Below, piece after piece: positions 40,901-52,139 of a stretch of DNA of 64,000 bases (position 1 is its first letter; each line of letters starts with the position of its first letter). The notes under the pieces were generated by a model. It was not told the origin of the DNA. It ran no database searches and saw nothing but the letters and a program-made list of their open reading frames with translations. The stretch is taken from NCBI GenBank assembly GCA_964007475.1, contig OZ023275.1:23893052-23957051 (forward strand), written 5' to 3'. A program made the position numbers and the translations under genes. The DNA is from Hybos culiciformis (Eukaryota > Arthropoda > Insecta > Diptera > Hybotidae).

Positions 40901-43900
40901 CCTAAAATTGCATTTTAATTTAGTGTTCATGTCTAAAGTTTATATATAACCTCGAATAATACATTTTCTTCTGTTTCTAATAAAAATCTTTTTGCATTTC
41001 ATTAGTCATACTGATTTGTTTCAAATTTCAATCATTTCTATTTGATTTTGTTTCCTTTTTTTAAATATCTCATGTATGTATAAGAGTATATAAATATAAA
41101 TTCCTATTTATGTAAATGCATATGTAAATATCTACAATTGACCACTATCTATCTAAACATTTATTACATTTTTTATACCTATTAGCATTGACAATGATTT
41201 TGGTACATAGTTTACAGTTTATCCTTCTTGAATAAATTGACAAATTGAGGTTATAAAGACAACATATGGTCATATAAAAAAAATTTTCTGTATACAGTTA
41301 CTTCACATATTGTACGTCTATTCTTTGAATCTCTGGAAGCGTATTTAAAATTTTTTTTTATCCCCTATTTGTTTTATTAGATTTTTATTTTCTACAAAGA
41401 GCACTTTAATATATATCCTCAAATATATTTAGTTCACCCCTATTTGAATTTTCAAAATGTTTGATCTAAATTTATTAAAATATAAATTAATCAAGGGAAA
41501 TTTAAGGATTTAAATAAGATCAATTCAATTTCGATTTAAGTTATAGTTTTGTTTTTTACAATATTTTACAATCTGAAGTTTTAGATTTACATGGTAATCT
41601 TTACAGCATTAATATTTGATATTTACTTCTTAAATTTTTACAAACATTAAGTCTAAGGAAAATTTCAAAAAAACCTTATATAGATATTTTAGCTTTTATT
41701 TAAAACCTAACTCTAATTCCTATACTATGCCTTATACTAAGTGAAACTTATCCTAAAGACTTATTTTAAGTTGATTCATAATAAGTAGAATTACTTATTA
41801 TATTATTGTTTGAATAATTACAATTTCTTTCAAAGTTTTCACAGATCTCATTTAGTTTATTTTGATTTAAATAAGATCAGGTGTTATATTAATTGAATCA
41901 ATATATGTTACAAAAATGTTATCGAATGAATGTCAGTTTTGATTTTAAAACTCTATTATGGCATCTATCTTGACATTTTTTTTAAATTATTCATTTCAAG
42001 TCAAACAAAAAACAATGTTTTAAAAAAATAATACTTTTAATATGAAATGAATGAATGTTAAAAGATTAAAATCTGCACCACATGTTTTTAATGCAATTTA
42101 TTGCCAATATATTCATGTGAGATTTGAACTTATTTTTATATAGGTATGTAATTCTATACATAATTTTGAATTATTATTGTATTGTTATGTATATACCATA
42201 TAATAGAATAGAATAAGATTAAACAATAAAGAGGAAGGAAATTGGTAAATAAAATTTCCTATGCAAAAAACAATTTTTGAGAATAAAAATAATGCTGAAC
42301 AAATAATATACACTTAATTCAAATAAATTAAGATTAAGAAAAATTTAATTGCTATCGCAATAAATTAATTGATTGTAATCGCTAAAATTCTTTTATTGAG
42401 ATGATAATGTGTAATTGTCTAATATATAATGAAATCGATCTTTGATCCTATGTCCGTCTGTCTGTCTCTAATACTTCTAACTGCTTTCAAACACAACAGA
42501 ACTTCTTCAAATGATCTTAAAATGCAGGATTATTTTTGTTTAAAAGAAAAATGTATAAACTGAATTGGTTTAAAAAATCGGATAATATTTTTGTGGGCAA
42601 TATGTGATTTCTGTATTATGTACGCAAAGCTGTTCATTCTTCAATCGCCTTTTTCTTTTTTTTTTTTTGGGAAAAAATACAAAATTTCTATACACAGAAT
42701 TTCGGCATACAGAATTTTTAAAACACAAAATTTTGACATACATAATTATTATGAAATACAGAATTTTGGAAATACAGAATTACGAAACCAATCCATAATT
42801 GTAGAATTTTATTGTAACAAAATATTCAAAAATTCGTTGGTAGATATATAAATGTTTTTTTTAATTAAATTTAAAAAATAACATTTAAAAAAAAATAAAC
42901 ACAAAAATAAATTTATAATTTTAATTATTTTTAACTTAGTTTTTCAATTCAAAACTTTCGACAATTTAATCATTAATTAAATGGTTTTCAAATTTTGTTC
43001 AACAATGTAATTTTAATTAAACGAGAAAGAGAATATAATTTTTAGACAAAACAATATGTTGAAAACTTTATCATAAATAATTTTTTGAATTTTTTTTTTA
43101 ATAAAATTTAGTAAAATATATATAATTGCCAACATTAATAAATCTAACTTTTGTATCAAAATAAATATACCTAGATATACATACTAAGTATGTATGTTTA
43201 TTTGTATATTTAAAAAAATTTATTAAATTATTATTCAATGGGACGGAAAATTTAAAACAATAGATTCACCCACCAAATAAATATTAATAATTAAATTTAT
43301 TTGGCAATTACATTAACTTGTCTTTTGTTATTTCACGATTCATTTAAATAAAAATAATAAAAATTCTAAAGCTTTACGTAATTTCGACTGATATAATAAA
43401 TATATAATTATATTAATAATCAGACCGCTTAGTCCATATCGAGTTCTGATATCTTCAGCTTCATTCTAAGCTTATTAATGGCTTATTATTGGTTTAAATT
43501 TAAATCAAATACCACAAAACTGAAGCTATTAAGCTCAAGAATAATAATAAAGTAGAAGATAAATGAATGAATGAATAAGATCATCGAGATGTAGCACAAT
43601 GTTAACAATTCTGTTAGAATAGACTGTTAACCAAAAAACTTCAGTAATTTCAACAAACTAAGGCATAGATAACATAGATCTGAATACTTAAATGTTCTAT
43701 ACATATATGATAAATTCTTAAATTATTCGTATAATAATCCAACAAACAAATAATAATTAATAATTGATTTATTTTTAGAATCGCAAAGTAAAACCCAAAG
43801 TCAAAACATCAAATTTACACAAAAGAAGTAAAAAACAACATTACCGCACACCATTAGATCTTCCTACTACCGATCCAGGTTCTGATATACATTTCTCAAC

Positions 43901-45555
43901 CGATGATGAATTATATTTAAGCGAAGCTATTGACGGATCTTATGGAACTGTTCCCAGATCTAGAAAAACTCTATTGCAAAGTGAGTTGCAACGTAAATAT
44001 ATTGAAAGCGGTGGAGATCAACAGAGAATGCCACCTGAGCTAATTGTCACTACAGCAAAAAAAAAAACTTCATCAAAATATTTAAATTTGGAGAATAATA
44101 AAAATGATAATAAATATTTGGGAAATTTAATAACCGAATTTCCACCAATATCGGGTGGAAGTGGTGCAAGAAGAACAAATTCATGGCATAATTTACATAA
44201 CAAATGCATACCAAAAATAAGGTAGATAACCTTTGAATCTTTAAAATATTGTTTAAATCCAAATTTAAAAAATACGTAAGAATTGGTAAAATAATACAAG
44301 GGATATTTTATCGTGTGTTGGTATCTTCAAAATGTGTTGGTTTAAAGTTTTAGATTCCACTTGTTATATGTTATTATTTAATGTATTATTTCCTTCATTT
44401 TGGAGTTGTGGTTGTTCATCGTCATATTTGTTTTTTTCCCGCTCGCCGGAAATGTTAGGAAATGTTTTGTAGAATGTTCCCAGAAAATTAAACTTATCTT
44501 ATCTTATCAGTCTTATCGTTGTAATTTTCAGTTTAAAGATAAGAGTACTACATCTGTTTTTCATTTGCTAAATTTTAATGGAAATACAATTTTCAGAATT
44601 CAAAATCCAAACAATTTATATAATCTGGAAAATAATGCCGAAACTCTTCAATTTAAATTGTCGTTGAAAAAGAAAATTTGGACTGGTGTTCAGCCTGATT
44701 CAAGTTGTGGTGACAGAAGCCGTCCACTTTCTTGGGGAATCCCGCCAATTTATAACAAAAAGAAAGATGTCAAAGATGAACAGGAGGCGCTATTAACGTA
44801 ACCTAAAAGAGATTGAAAATTATATTAAATGAAAATAATTATCTTAATTTTAGGGCATGTTCGCAAAAACTAGCAGCATGGCAAGAAACTGAATCAGGAG
44901 TGAATCATCATCCACCACCTTTTATATCTCGTAATAAAGTCACAATTAATTTAGTTGTACCAGAAATGTTACCAGAAAAAACTCGATCGATGGCAATTAA
45001 CAAATCAAAAAAAAAATTATCTTCCGCAAAATTAGATAATAACAATAGTTTTACTAAAAATAACGAACTTGCAACCGATTCGAAAATAAAAAAAAAAAGG
45101 TAAACATGAATTTTATATTATAAACAATAAGTATAAAATCTATTGACAAAAAAAAATTCAATATTTATTTTTTTAGAAACCCCTTAACAAAAATTGCCGA
45201 AACAACACAATTATTTACCCGAATAGCAAAATCAAAAGCAAAATCCTCATTCAACAATCAAAGAAAACTATCTTCAAGTGCTCTTAGTAATACCAACGGG
45301 TTTTTACAACCACCTGCAAGTGGAAATAATTTAACACTGTCCCCCAGCTTTCAACGACAAGGAATAAAATTTAAAACTGGTGGGATTGTTGCTACTGTAC
45401 ATCCAAATCGTAAATCAAAAAAATATCGTTCTATGCCTTCGATGAAAATACATGAGCCAGATTGCGATCCTGTAGAAGCTGTTTGTAGCGGGAAAGATAA
45501 AAATTTCGTTAAAAAAGTTAAAAGTAAAATCAAAAAGAAAAAGCCTAAGTGTTAA
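22989..45555 (+). CDS. AGBL2/AGBL3-like: Cytosolic carboxypeptidase 2/3-like (tubulin deglutamylase), 14 exons
   Basis: An M14-family cytosolic carboxypeptidase, the group that removes glutamates from polyglutamylated tubulin and other acidic tails. Exons: 22989-23141, 27447-28336, 28739-28885, 29128-29413, 32693-32973, 33078-33237, 33342-33500, 34904-34972, 37701-37792, 37937-38075, 43779-44221, 44597-44797, 44854-45099, 45177-45555. All junctions are GT..AG and in phase, giving 1214 codons. Numbering from the first exon seen: the CCP N-domain spans about 320-490; zinc ligands are H504 and E507 (HPGE) with H600 (CDMHAHS); substrate-side motifs are NPDG and DLNRQY; catalytic Glu is E673 (TIEASFGG). 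These place it nearest AGBL2/AGBL3 (fly NnaD). The catalytic set is complete, so it should be active. No start codon is assigned: the first exon opens in phase 0 and at least one upstream exon is missing. The weakest junction is the GTCTGT donor at 38076. Confidence 0.9.
23142..27446. other. CCP intron 1, 4.3 kb, with repeat-like patch
   Basis: Mostly AT-rich filler. A GC-richer patch at about 24100-24680 repeats CGGAAAA/TTTCCGG words. It ends with TGTGCCAAATTTCAGCTCG, GTGGGTC and AAACAGACA, a style of tail common in arthropod transposon relics. I cannot name the family. The open frames at 24156-24356 and 24578-24781 are part of this patch, not genes. Confidence 0.4.
27447..28336 (+). CDS. 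AGBL2/AGBL3-like: CCP exon: acidic/Ser-rich insert plus start of N-domain
   Basis: This is the largest exon, 890 bp, starting in phase 0 and ending in phase 2. Its first roughly 200 codons are low-complexity, rich in Ser, Asp, Glu and Asn (runs such as [11 protein letters not shown]), and look disordered. They separate the conserved upstream strand (exon 22989-23141, [13 protein letters not shown]) from the family-typical [10 protein letters not shown] and [12 protein letters not shown] blocks. The exon ends in [20 protein letters not shown], the signature entry into the CCP N-terminal domain. The insert is much longer than I would expect from vertebrate AGBL2/3 and may be lineage-specific. 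Confidence 0.88.
29414..32692. other. CCP intron 4, 3.3 kb
   Basis: AT-rich with many homopolymer runs. Nothing else could be supported. Confidence 0.5.
32693..33500 (+). CDS. AGBL2/AGBL3-like: CCP catalytic exons (zinc site and catalytic Glu)
   Basis: Three exons (32693-32973, 33078-33237, 33342-33500), separated by introns of about 100 bp, carry the peptidase core. The first has [14 protein letters not shown] (zinc His and Glu), [10 protein letters not shown] and GKDLNRQY. The second has [10 protein letters not shown], giving the third zinc ligand. The third has the catalytic Glu in [10 protein letters not shown]. No critical residue is missing. Introns within this block are tiny compared with the multi-kilobase introns on either side. 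Confidence 0.92.
34904..35134 (+). CDS. AGBL2/AGBL3-like: CCP exon with two possible ends (splice or read-through stop)
   Basis: The exon opens in phase 0 with [20 protein letters not shown], the conserved last helix of the peptidase domain. An internal donor at 34973 (AAA|GTAAAA) is in phase 0 and joins in frame to the exon at 37701. If that donor is skipped, the frame stays open for 53 more, very basic codons ([15 protein letters not shown]) to TAG at 35132-35134. An AATAAA follows at 35229-35234. A short isoform lacking the roughly 500-residue tail is therefore plausible. Which form is used cannot be told from DNA alone. Confidence 0.7.
   Translation, partial: DYEHMGRAFCETLLDYYDENPVKVKKRERFLKRIKRLRKRERRERKAMKLKKLLEGTRILDESILLITDESKEKKL
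37701..45555 (+). CDS. AGBL2/AGBL3-like: CCP C-terminal tail exons (disordered, Ser/Lys-rich)
   Basis: Six exons encode about 500 residues after the peptidase domain. The first two give [16 protein letters not shown] followed by a Ser/Glu run. Later ones carry [21 protein letters not shown], a Trp/Pro segment ([18 protein letters not shown]), a short helix-like AWQETESG, and a Lys-rich end stopping at TAA 45553-45555. Exons 44597, 44854 and 45177 are closely spaced and each starts by completing a split codon, which supports the chain. Likely poly(A) signal AATAAA is at 46304-46309. This tail probably governs partner binding or localisation; that is inference. Confidence 0.78.
40370..40560. 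repeat. Degenerate array of GCAAAA..GACATTT words
   Basis: Words resembling TTTTGCAAAAAGACATTTTGC recur about every 20-40 bases in decayed form (for example TTTCGCAAAACGGATAG, AAAGACATTTCGCAACTA, TTTTGGCAAAATATACATTT). It is more CG-containing than its surroundings. Probably an old satellite-like or transposon-internal array; family unknown. The 71-codon minus-strand frame over it is not a gene. Confidence 0.45.
42677..42787. repeat. Degenerate 15-17 bp minisatellite, about 7 units
   Basis: Units resemble ATACAGAATTTTGGA: ATACAAAATTTCT, ATACACAGAATTTCGGC, ATACAGAATTTTTAAA, ACACAAAATTTTGAC, ATACATAATTATTATGAA, ATACAGAATTTTGGA, AATACAGAATTACGAA. The two overlapping open frames here simply read through the array. 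Confidence 0.6.
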
Positions 45556-45677
45556 AAAAATTTAATTTACATAGTAATTCAATATGATTATGTTTTACTT
45601 TTTAAATAATTCTTCCACTGTTAAATTTGTGTTCAGTATTTTACATAATGGATTCAAGTAAAATAGAAATAGAAATA

Positions 45678-46095
45678 ACCTCTGACATTACAAAAGAAAG
45701 CCGACATAGGAAGAAAGCCGACTAGACACAACTAATTATATTTGTATCATTTTTTTCCCACATTTTAAAACAAATGCATTTTATTTAATTTTTTTAAAAA
45801 ATGTAAAATATAAAATCCATAATCCAAGATGACTGATTATTAGGCACCTCGTTTAAACACCTACAAACACAATTTCATACAGCATTTTACATTTCTTTGA
45901 ACTAGTCGATAGAAAATTATTAAAATTGTTTATTCATTGGTTGTTTGAAAAAATACATATGTAAATAGGTAGATACCTAAGTATTTTATTCTACCAACTT
46001 AACAATTGAGCTAAAAATATTTGTACACATAAACAATATCAACAACCTCGGTTATTTTCGAATCTTTTTGAGCCAAAATCATGAATGTCAGAGGT
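45678..46095. mobile_element. Possible MITE with 12-bp inverted ends, 418 bp
   Basis: ACCTCTGACATT at 45678-45689 is matched by its complement at 46084-46095. It starts about 120 bp after the carboxypeptidase stop, so the transcript's 3' UTR may include it. No convincing target duplication is visible. Confidence 0.4.
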
Positions 46096-47849
46096 ATGAA
46101 CGACAACGACTGTATTAAACAATTTTTTTTTGAATAGTTATTATATACTTCTAAGAATTAAGTGTTGCGTTCTTATTGATCTTATAATAAAAAATTTTCT
46201 TCAAATTTAAATTTGATAACGATCTGGAGTAACATAAAACTTCAAATAGAACAAGTTCTGTGCTTTGTTGTTATTTAATGAAATGCATTGTAAATATTCA
46301 CAAAATAAAAAAGATAAATTTTAATTTATATTAAAAAAAAAAAAAGTATTTTGTTTGGTCAAAATCCTCTATAACTTTGTTCTAAATTTTCCATGACAAC
46401 GCAGTCAAAAATTAAGGATACCTACCTTTTTATACAGTTTCAAAAACACATTTATTGTAGTTTTCATTTTGAATTGATTTGAATTTTTAATCAAGTTTTA
46501 AATAGGAAAGTATGCAACTATGTACCTAGATACGTACGGATCTGTACCTATCTAAGTATGTACCTAGCTAAAATTAAAGAAAACCTAAACAAAAAACAAA
46601 TGACGGAAAAGCGTTCCAATCTTTTATTTAAGAAGTAGGTACCTACCTACCTATTTCTTTTTTTAATATACCTAAATTGAAAAAAAAAATCAATAACCGA
46701 ACAATGTAGAGGTAGAAAGGTACCACTACAAACAAATTATTAAAGAATTTATTTTTTCACATTTTCAGAATTCTAATGTTATTGCGCCAAAAAAAAAAAT
46801 AGAATTCATAACACAAAAAATACTTATTTAAATTAATTAAATTAATCTTCGAATCTATCTACATCAAGTCTTAAAACAAAAAAAATCCTCTCATCAGGTT
46901 AATCTGTTTGTGACTTCCAGTTTTCAGACAAGAGGAACTCAAATAAATCTACAGATAGAAGTGTTCATTACCAGCTAGGTAGGCATATAGGTACCTACCT
47001 AAATTTCTTCCTTTTATACCAAGCCTAGTGGAAATCCAAATTTATTTTTCTCAATTTTTACCTAGTTTTGAATTTATAAAAAATTAAGAAATCAAAATGT
47101 TACAACAAAAAATTCATTTAAAATATACATATAATAAAATTAATTTAATTTATAAATAATAAAAAAATTGTTTAGATTTTTAAATTAAAAATACCTATGA
47201 AATATCTTTTAAATTTGTTTGAAAATAAATTTTTTTATTGAAAATTTTAAATTGTTTTTTTTTTTTTTTTAATTTAGGGCAGGATTAGAAAAAAATGGAA
47301 AAAATTATAAATGCCCTCGAGTTTGCCTTTAGATTTAGAATTTTTATTTGATAGAAATGTATGATGAACGATGAACTATGATTATGAATTATGAAAGATT
47401 GATGAAATTGATTAATAGAAGGAAAGAAGCACATTTTTTGTTTACCTTTTGTTTTAAGATTTTTTCCTAAATACATAAAAAATATGAAAATTAATAAACT
47501 TACCGAAATTGACTTAATTTTTAATTTATTTATTTATTTTTATCTCACTGGTCACTGTTTTTAAATTAAAATTATTTTTAGATCTATAATATGAATACCA
47601 AAAAATTACCAACCTCCTAAATAAATTGTTTTCGTTAAGAATAAGAAATATTATCAAATCAACTATCAATCATAATTTTGACTTTTAAATTTATTTTTTT
47701 GATTCTATAATGGTCAAGTCTATTGCGGCAAGTACTTTTCTTAGCACAGTAAGAAAGCATCCAAATTTTCTAATATGAAATTTCAAAGAGTGCGTACATA
47801 TAACATATACCTTGTTTTTATGGCTTGTTTACACTTACGCAGTGATTAC

Positions 47850-48160
47850 ACGAGAGTAAAAACTAGTCTTAACTATTTACAATTGTATGAGTTTTTTATT
47901 TGTATTTGTGATGTAATTATTCTCCACTGGCTAAACTATAGTTAAAACTATTTACAAACTATTCTATTATTTGACTTCAATTTTAATTTTTATTTACATT
48001 TAAAAAAAAAGTATTTCATTTGACAAGTAATACTTTAGATTCAGAATTTTTTTTAGTTATAACTATTAGTTATAACTATTTCATAATTAATTTTTTTTTA
48101 TACAATTTTTCACACATACATTCAAAAAACATCTTAGTTATAACTAGTTTTTACTCTCGT
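47850..48160. mobile_element. MITE with 18-bp perfect inverted ends, 311 bp
   Basis: ACGAGAGTAAAAACTAGT at 47850-47867 is perfectly complemented at 48143-48160. The interior repeats AACTATAGTTA / TAGTTATAACTA palindromic words on both sides (about 47931-47950 and 48054-48085), typical of subterminal binding sites. TA-type flanks (..TTA at left, TAA.. at right) are one base outside the match. Confidence 0.75.
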
Positions 48161-48167
48161 CTAATGA

Positions 48168-48628
48168 CTTGGACAAACTGACACGATTAACATGTTCTTG
48201 ATCAAGAACATGTTAATTTTATGTTTTTGAAGTAGTTTTCCCATAGTAATAAAAACAAGAACAAGAACATGTTCTTACGAAAACATGTTGTTATTAAAGG
48301 ATGGGTTGAGTAATTTTTACAAATATTTCGTGAGGCAATATGTGGAAGCCATTAATGTTCACTGGGGTATCATTTTTGACGTTGACTTTGACAATTTTAT
48401 GTCGTATTTATTTGTAAACAAATGAAAAAAAAGTTTGTTATTGTTTTTTGTTTTGAATTTGAATTGAATTTGTAGGTATATTGTATTGTTTACTTTTGTT
48501 TTTAAACTCGAGAAAAAAAAACAGATGTTTATCTGTTTTGTGAAACACATTAAGGTAGTCTGTTCGGTCGATTTTAATAACATGTTTTTGTGCTCAAGAA
48601 CATGTTTTTCGAGTGCAGTTTGTCCAAG
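48168..48628. mobile_element. MITE with 13-bp inverted ends and palindromic subterminal repeats, 461 bp
   Basis: CTTGGACAAACTG at 48168-48180 is perfectly complemented at 48616-48628. Inside the left end is a perfect 32-bp palindrome at 48186-48217 built from AACATGTTCTTG. The word AAGAACATGTT or its complement recurs at about 48205, 48263, 48286, 48580 and 48598, and again just outside near 48664. Such clustered motifs near the ends look like transposase-binding sites. No ORF of note. Confidence 0.72.
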
Positions 48629-48737
48629 GCATAACCCCCAAGTAAGATACATGTCGGACGTTGCGAACATGTTAAATTTGCTAATGCTTGTTTACACTTA
48701 ATACAGTTTTATTAATTAAATAATAGCCTTTCCAAAT

Positions 48738-48865
48738 TTCGGGTTTAAATAAGGTTTCGCAAATGTTTATAAATAGTTGTTGAGCTAAAGGAGGTATTTA
48801 GTTGTTTTAAAGTTGAGTTAAATGTGAGTTAAATCAGGTTCACCTGATAAATTAAATGAATATGT
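48738..48865 (-). repeat. Inverted copy of the 191-381 MITE interior
   Basis: The complement of this stretch matches about 228-367 with roughly 85-90% identity by eye, sharing AAATGAATATG, AGGTTCACCTGATAAATTAA, TTAAATGTGAGTTAAATC, TAGTTGTTGAG and CGGGTTTAAATAAGG. A TIR-like GCTTGTTTACACTTAA lies outside at about 48685, similar to the first element's AGCTGTCTACACTAAG. The other end is not preserved. Confidence 0.75.
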
Positions 48866-49422
48866 CCTGATATGTTATGATTACGTCAAGAAATTATCGG
48901 TTGGGCATGTACGTTTGAATAAATAAAAAAAGAAAAGCAAAATGGCTAAAAAAAAACTTAAAAATAAAATAATTTTTTTTTTTGTAATTTTTATTTTTCG
49001 AATTTTAATTTTAAATTAATTCATTCAATTATAGAATTTTTTTATATAATTTTTTAATTATTTTGATTAAATTTTATTCACTAATTTTTATTTAGAAAAT
49101 TAACAAAAAAAAATAAAAATAAAAAAACAACAAAATTAACCCGGGTTAAAAAAAATGATGGTGTGAACACCAATTTTCAATTGAGGGATAACCTGATTTA
49201 ATTCATGAATAAAATTCTTAGTTGGAAAGCCTATAACACGGTATTTTATAGCTCAAATAAAATTTAAATTCATCAATTTTCATAGAAATTTCAATGTAAA
49301 TAAAAATTGTGTATTACTTTATCGGTTCAAATTTTTGCTACAGGAGGCGCTGTTTGGAAACTTAAACAAGTGCATTTGAAATGCAACATTGCAGCGGCCA
49401 ATTTTTTTCTCATAGTTTGATT

Positions 49423-49578
49423 AAACTTGACGCAACGCACGCGACGAATGCGACGCAAATGACGTAAGAAATATTAAATGTATCAAAATATATGGACGCG
49501 AACAGTCTCGACGTTAATGACGCTAACGTAAAATTATATGGTCATTAACGTTTGCGTCGCGTCCGTCGCGTCGAGTTT
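49423..49578. repeat. CG-rich foldback, about 156 bp
   Basis: The left arm has AAACTTGACGC, CGCGACG and GCGACGCAAATGACG. The right arm complemented gives AAACTCGACGC, CGCGACGCAAACG and TTAATGACC. The arms pair imperfectly around a centre near 49490-49510. The concentration of CG dinucleotides in a roughly 75-80% AT region is striking and resembles a compact foldback MITE. Confidence 0.65.
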
Positions 49579-49702
49579 GCCCAGGCGGTTACATCTTTTT
49601 GTCATTAATTTCTAAAGAAAAAGGGTAGTGACGATTTTTTTCATTCTATCTCCCATTCAAAAAGTATTTGGAACGTACGATTTTAAGGATACCCCAAGAT
49701 CA

Positions 49703-49927
49703 ATCCATACAGGTTGCGTAATATTGAACAAAAAAGGAAAAAAAAATGGCCGCGGCTCTGACGTCATTGATATCCAATTTCCATATATTGTTCCATATGT
49801 TGTTGTTGTTTTTTTCATTTTTTTCTTGAAAAACGCAAATTTTATATAGAAAAATTGAACAGCTGGATATCACTTACGTCACTTGACATTTGTCATAAAA
49901 ATCACGTATTACGCAACCTGTATGGAT
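49703..49927. mobile_element. Foldback MITE with 21-bp inverted ends, 225 bp
   Basis: Positions 49703-49723 (CCATACAGGTTGCGTAATA core) are perfectly complemented at 49907-49927. A second, inner pair follows: TGACGTCATTGATATCC (about 49758) against GGATATCACTTACGTCA (about 49865). The element is therefore largely self-complementary. Target duplication is unclear. An 18-bp word just before and inside the left end (CCCAAGATCAATCCATAC) recurs inverted at about 50615-50635. Confidence 0.72.
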
Positions 49928-50256
49928 CATGGTAGGTTCACTTAGAACAAAATTAATTTCAGTTTTCTTAATGTGTTTCACCTTTCAACCACATGCGGCG
50001 CTCTTGTTTGTTTACGTTTTGTTTTATTGTCAACCCAGCCGGCTGAGCTTTTTTTCTTATTAATTTTTTTTTTTTTGAAATAAAAGCGTTTAGACGTGTA
50101 GGTGATTTATTTTGAGAAAAAATTATAAATATCTGGTAGAAATAAATAAATAAATAAAAAGTTGAATGTATTTGAATTTTAATTGTGGATTTTATTTAAA
50201 AAAAAACAAAAACAAAAACAAAGTTGGATTTATTGGAATTTAAGTTAATTTAAGAT

Positions 50257-50284
50257 TAATAATAATAATAATAATAATAATAAA
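50257..50284. repeat. (TAA)n microsatellite
   Basis: About nine uninterrupted TAA/AAT units. Confidence 0.85.
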
Positions 50285-51878
50285 TTTAAGATTATACATT
50301 TAATTTATTAATTAATAATTATTGCAATAAAATAAATAGAATTTTAAGTGAAAATGTTAGAACACAATGTGATATGAACTAAAAAAATTAAGAAAATAAA
50401 AAATTTGCTATAAAAATAAATTTATCTTTTATTCATAATCTCCTTTTTTTCCTGCAAATTTGAATTTTAATAGTTTTATTTGAAATATTAGAAATAAATT
50501 GCCACCTACAAAAATTTTATTTTTTTAGTTCACCTTCCCTCCACAAATCCACCAGGCGCTGTAGTAGATCTTTTGAGTGGGCCATCTATTACTATATCTT
50601 ATCTATGGTATGGATTGATCTTGGGATACCCTCAGTTATTTCTATATAAAAAAAAAATTATTCTACCAAATTGTTTGTTTCGATTAACACCAGGGCTATT
50701 TGGAACTTCCATTTTTTTTGTGGTGAAAATAAAAATTTACCACAAAAAATATATATAAAATCTTGTTGTCTCTTTTTTTGTAATATTGAGAGAGAATGTG
50801 AAAAGAAAAATAATTAATTTTTCTAGGGAAGAAAGAATAAAAAAATCTGAAAGTAAATGTATAAAGTGTAAAGGAAAGGAAATGTAAAATTTTTCCGCTA
50901 ATATTTTCACACAAACTATTTTTTTTTTCTAATTCTTCTAATCAAAAATCAAATAGAAATTAGAAAGTTTATTTATAAAATAAATAAATAAAAAAAGCAT
51001 TTTTGTTTAAAATTTAATAACAAATAAAGAAGAAGCTAATTATCCTGAAAGTTGAAGTTTTTATTTTTTTTTCTTCAATCAAAAGGGTGAGATTTAAGTT
51101 TAAGAAACTACACAATACACAAATAATTTAATGAAAAAGAAAAAAAGGTACCACGACCTAGCTAGGTGAATAATATTTCATCCACTGACTGGAAATAAAA
51201 ATGGGTCCTTTTTTTGGTTTTTTGAGAAATAATAATTAAAATGAACTAACATTCGGTGCTAGCTACCATTATAAAAAAATTTTTTTTTCCTGACACTTAA
51301 AAATAAATTTTATTTCATCCATGGGAAAAGGTAGGTTCTTAGTTTTCTTTGCTTGTTGGGTTTTTAAAGAGGGACAAAAAAAACGACAAATTCATGTGGA
51401 GAAATTTTTTTTTATTGTCGCGTCAAATCCAAATGGAACAAAAATTTATGAATTTTTTTTTTTTTTTTTGTTTCAAATTGGAGAGTTGCATTTATGTTTA
51501 AATGAACTTAAAATAAGTGGAGGTATTGAGTAGGACATGACCACTTAAATGATACCTAATTTATAACTTTGATCATTGGAAAAGATTTTTTGTTCCTGTA
51601 ATATGTAGATAGTAGGTAGATTTTTAATTTATTAATTTGCACTGTAATACTCGGAAATTTCAGTTTATTTTTCATTATAGGACAATTATTGCGAATACGT
51701 ACTTCGTTTTTTTCCAATGTCAATTATGGGTGATTCTGGGGAAATATTTATATAAAATTTCATTATAGGTAGGTTAGGTAGGTACAATAAAAACTAATTT
51801 AGGTTATACCTAAATTAATTTAGGTTATACCTATTAAGGTTTATTTTCTATGAAACTTGTTTAAATTGATATACACTC

Positions 51879-52139
51879 CACACCACATGAATAGGGCCAA
51901 CATATTTTCATAGATTATTAGATAGTATGAAAAATGATGGCCCTATTCAAGTGCCACCGACAGCCCAAGATCCTCTTCGGAAGCTAGCCCTTCCCGTCAT
52001 CGCAACGTCAAAATTCAAATTGCTAAATTATTTACGTTCAAATACCTTTCGGCATTAAAAATATCTCGATGGCGCCATCAATTTTTAACTTTTAAAATAG
52101 GTATATATGAAAATTTGTTGGTCCTATCCAAGTGCTGTG
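51879..52139. mobile_element. Imperfect inverted-repeat element, 261 bp
   Basis: The left end reads CACACCACATGAATAGGGCC then AACATATTTTCATA. The right end complemented reads CACAGCACTTGGATAGGACC then AACAAATTTTCATA. A third related block (TATGAAAAATGATGGCCCTATTCAAG, at 51926-51951) makes the left part itself fold back. The interior is GC-richer than its flanks. It is probably a decayed MITE. Confidence 0.55.

Larger units (their letters stand above)
38076..43778. other. CCP intron 10, 5.7 kb, with two degenerate tandem arrays
   Basis: The largest intron of the carboxypeptidase gene. Apart from the arrays at 40370-40560 and 42677-42787 it is AT-rich filler. No exon-like sequence that would fit the flanking phase-0 ends was recognised. 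Confidence 0.5.

Noticed and set aside
44400..44596. Upstream part of a 133-codon open frame as coding
   Set aside because: The acceptor TTTTCAG at 44590-44596 fits the phase of the preceding exon; the part before it reads as intron.
50573..50758. Open frame starting SGPSITISYLWYGLILGYPQ
   Set aside because: It overlaps an inverted repeat word shared with 49685-49710 and degenerates into low complexity, so it is likely repeat-derived.
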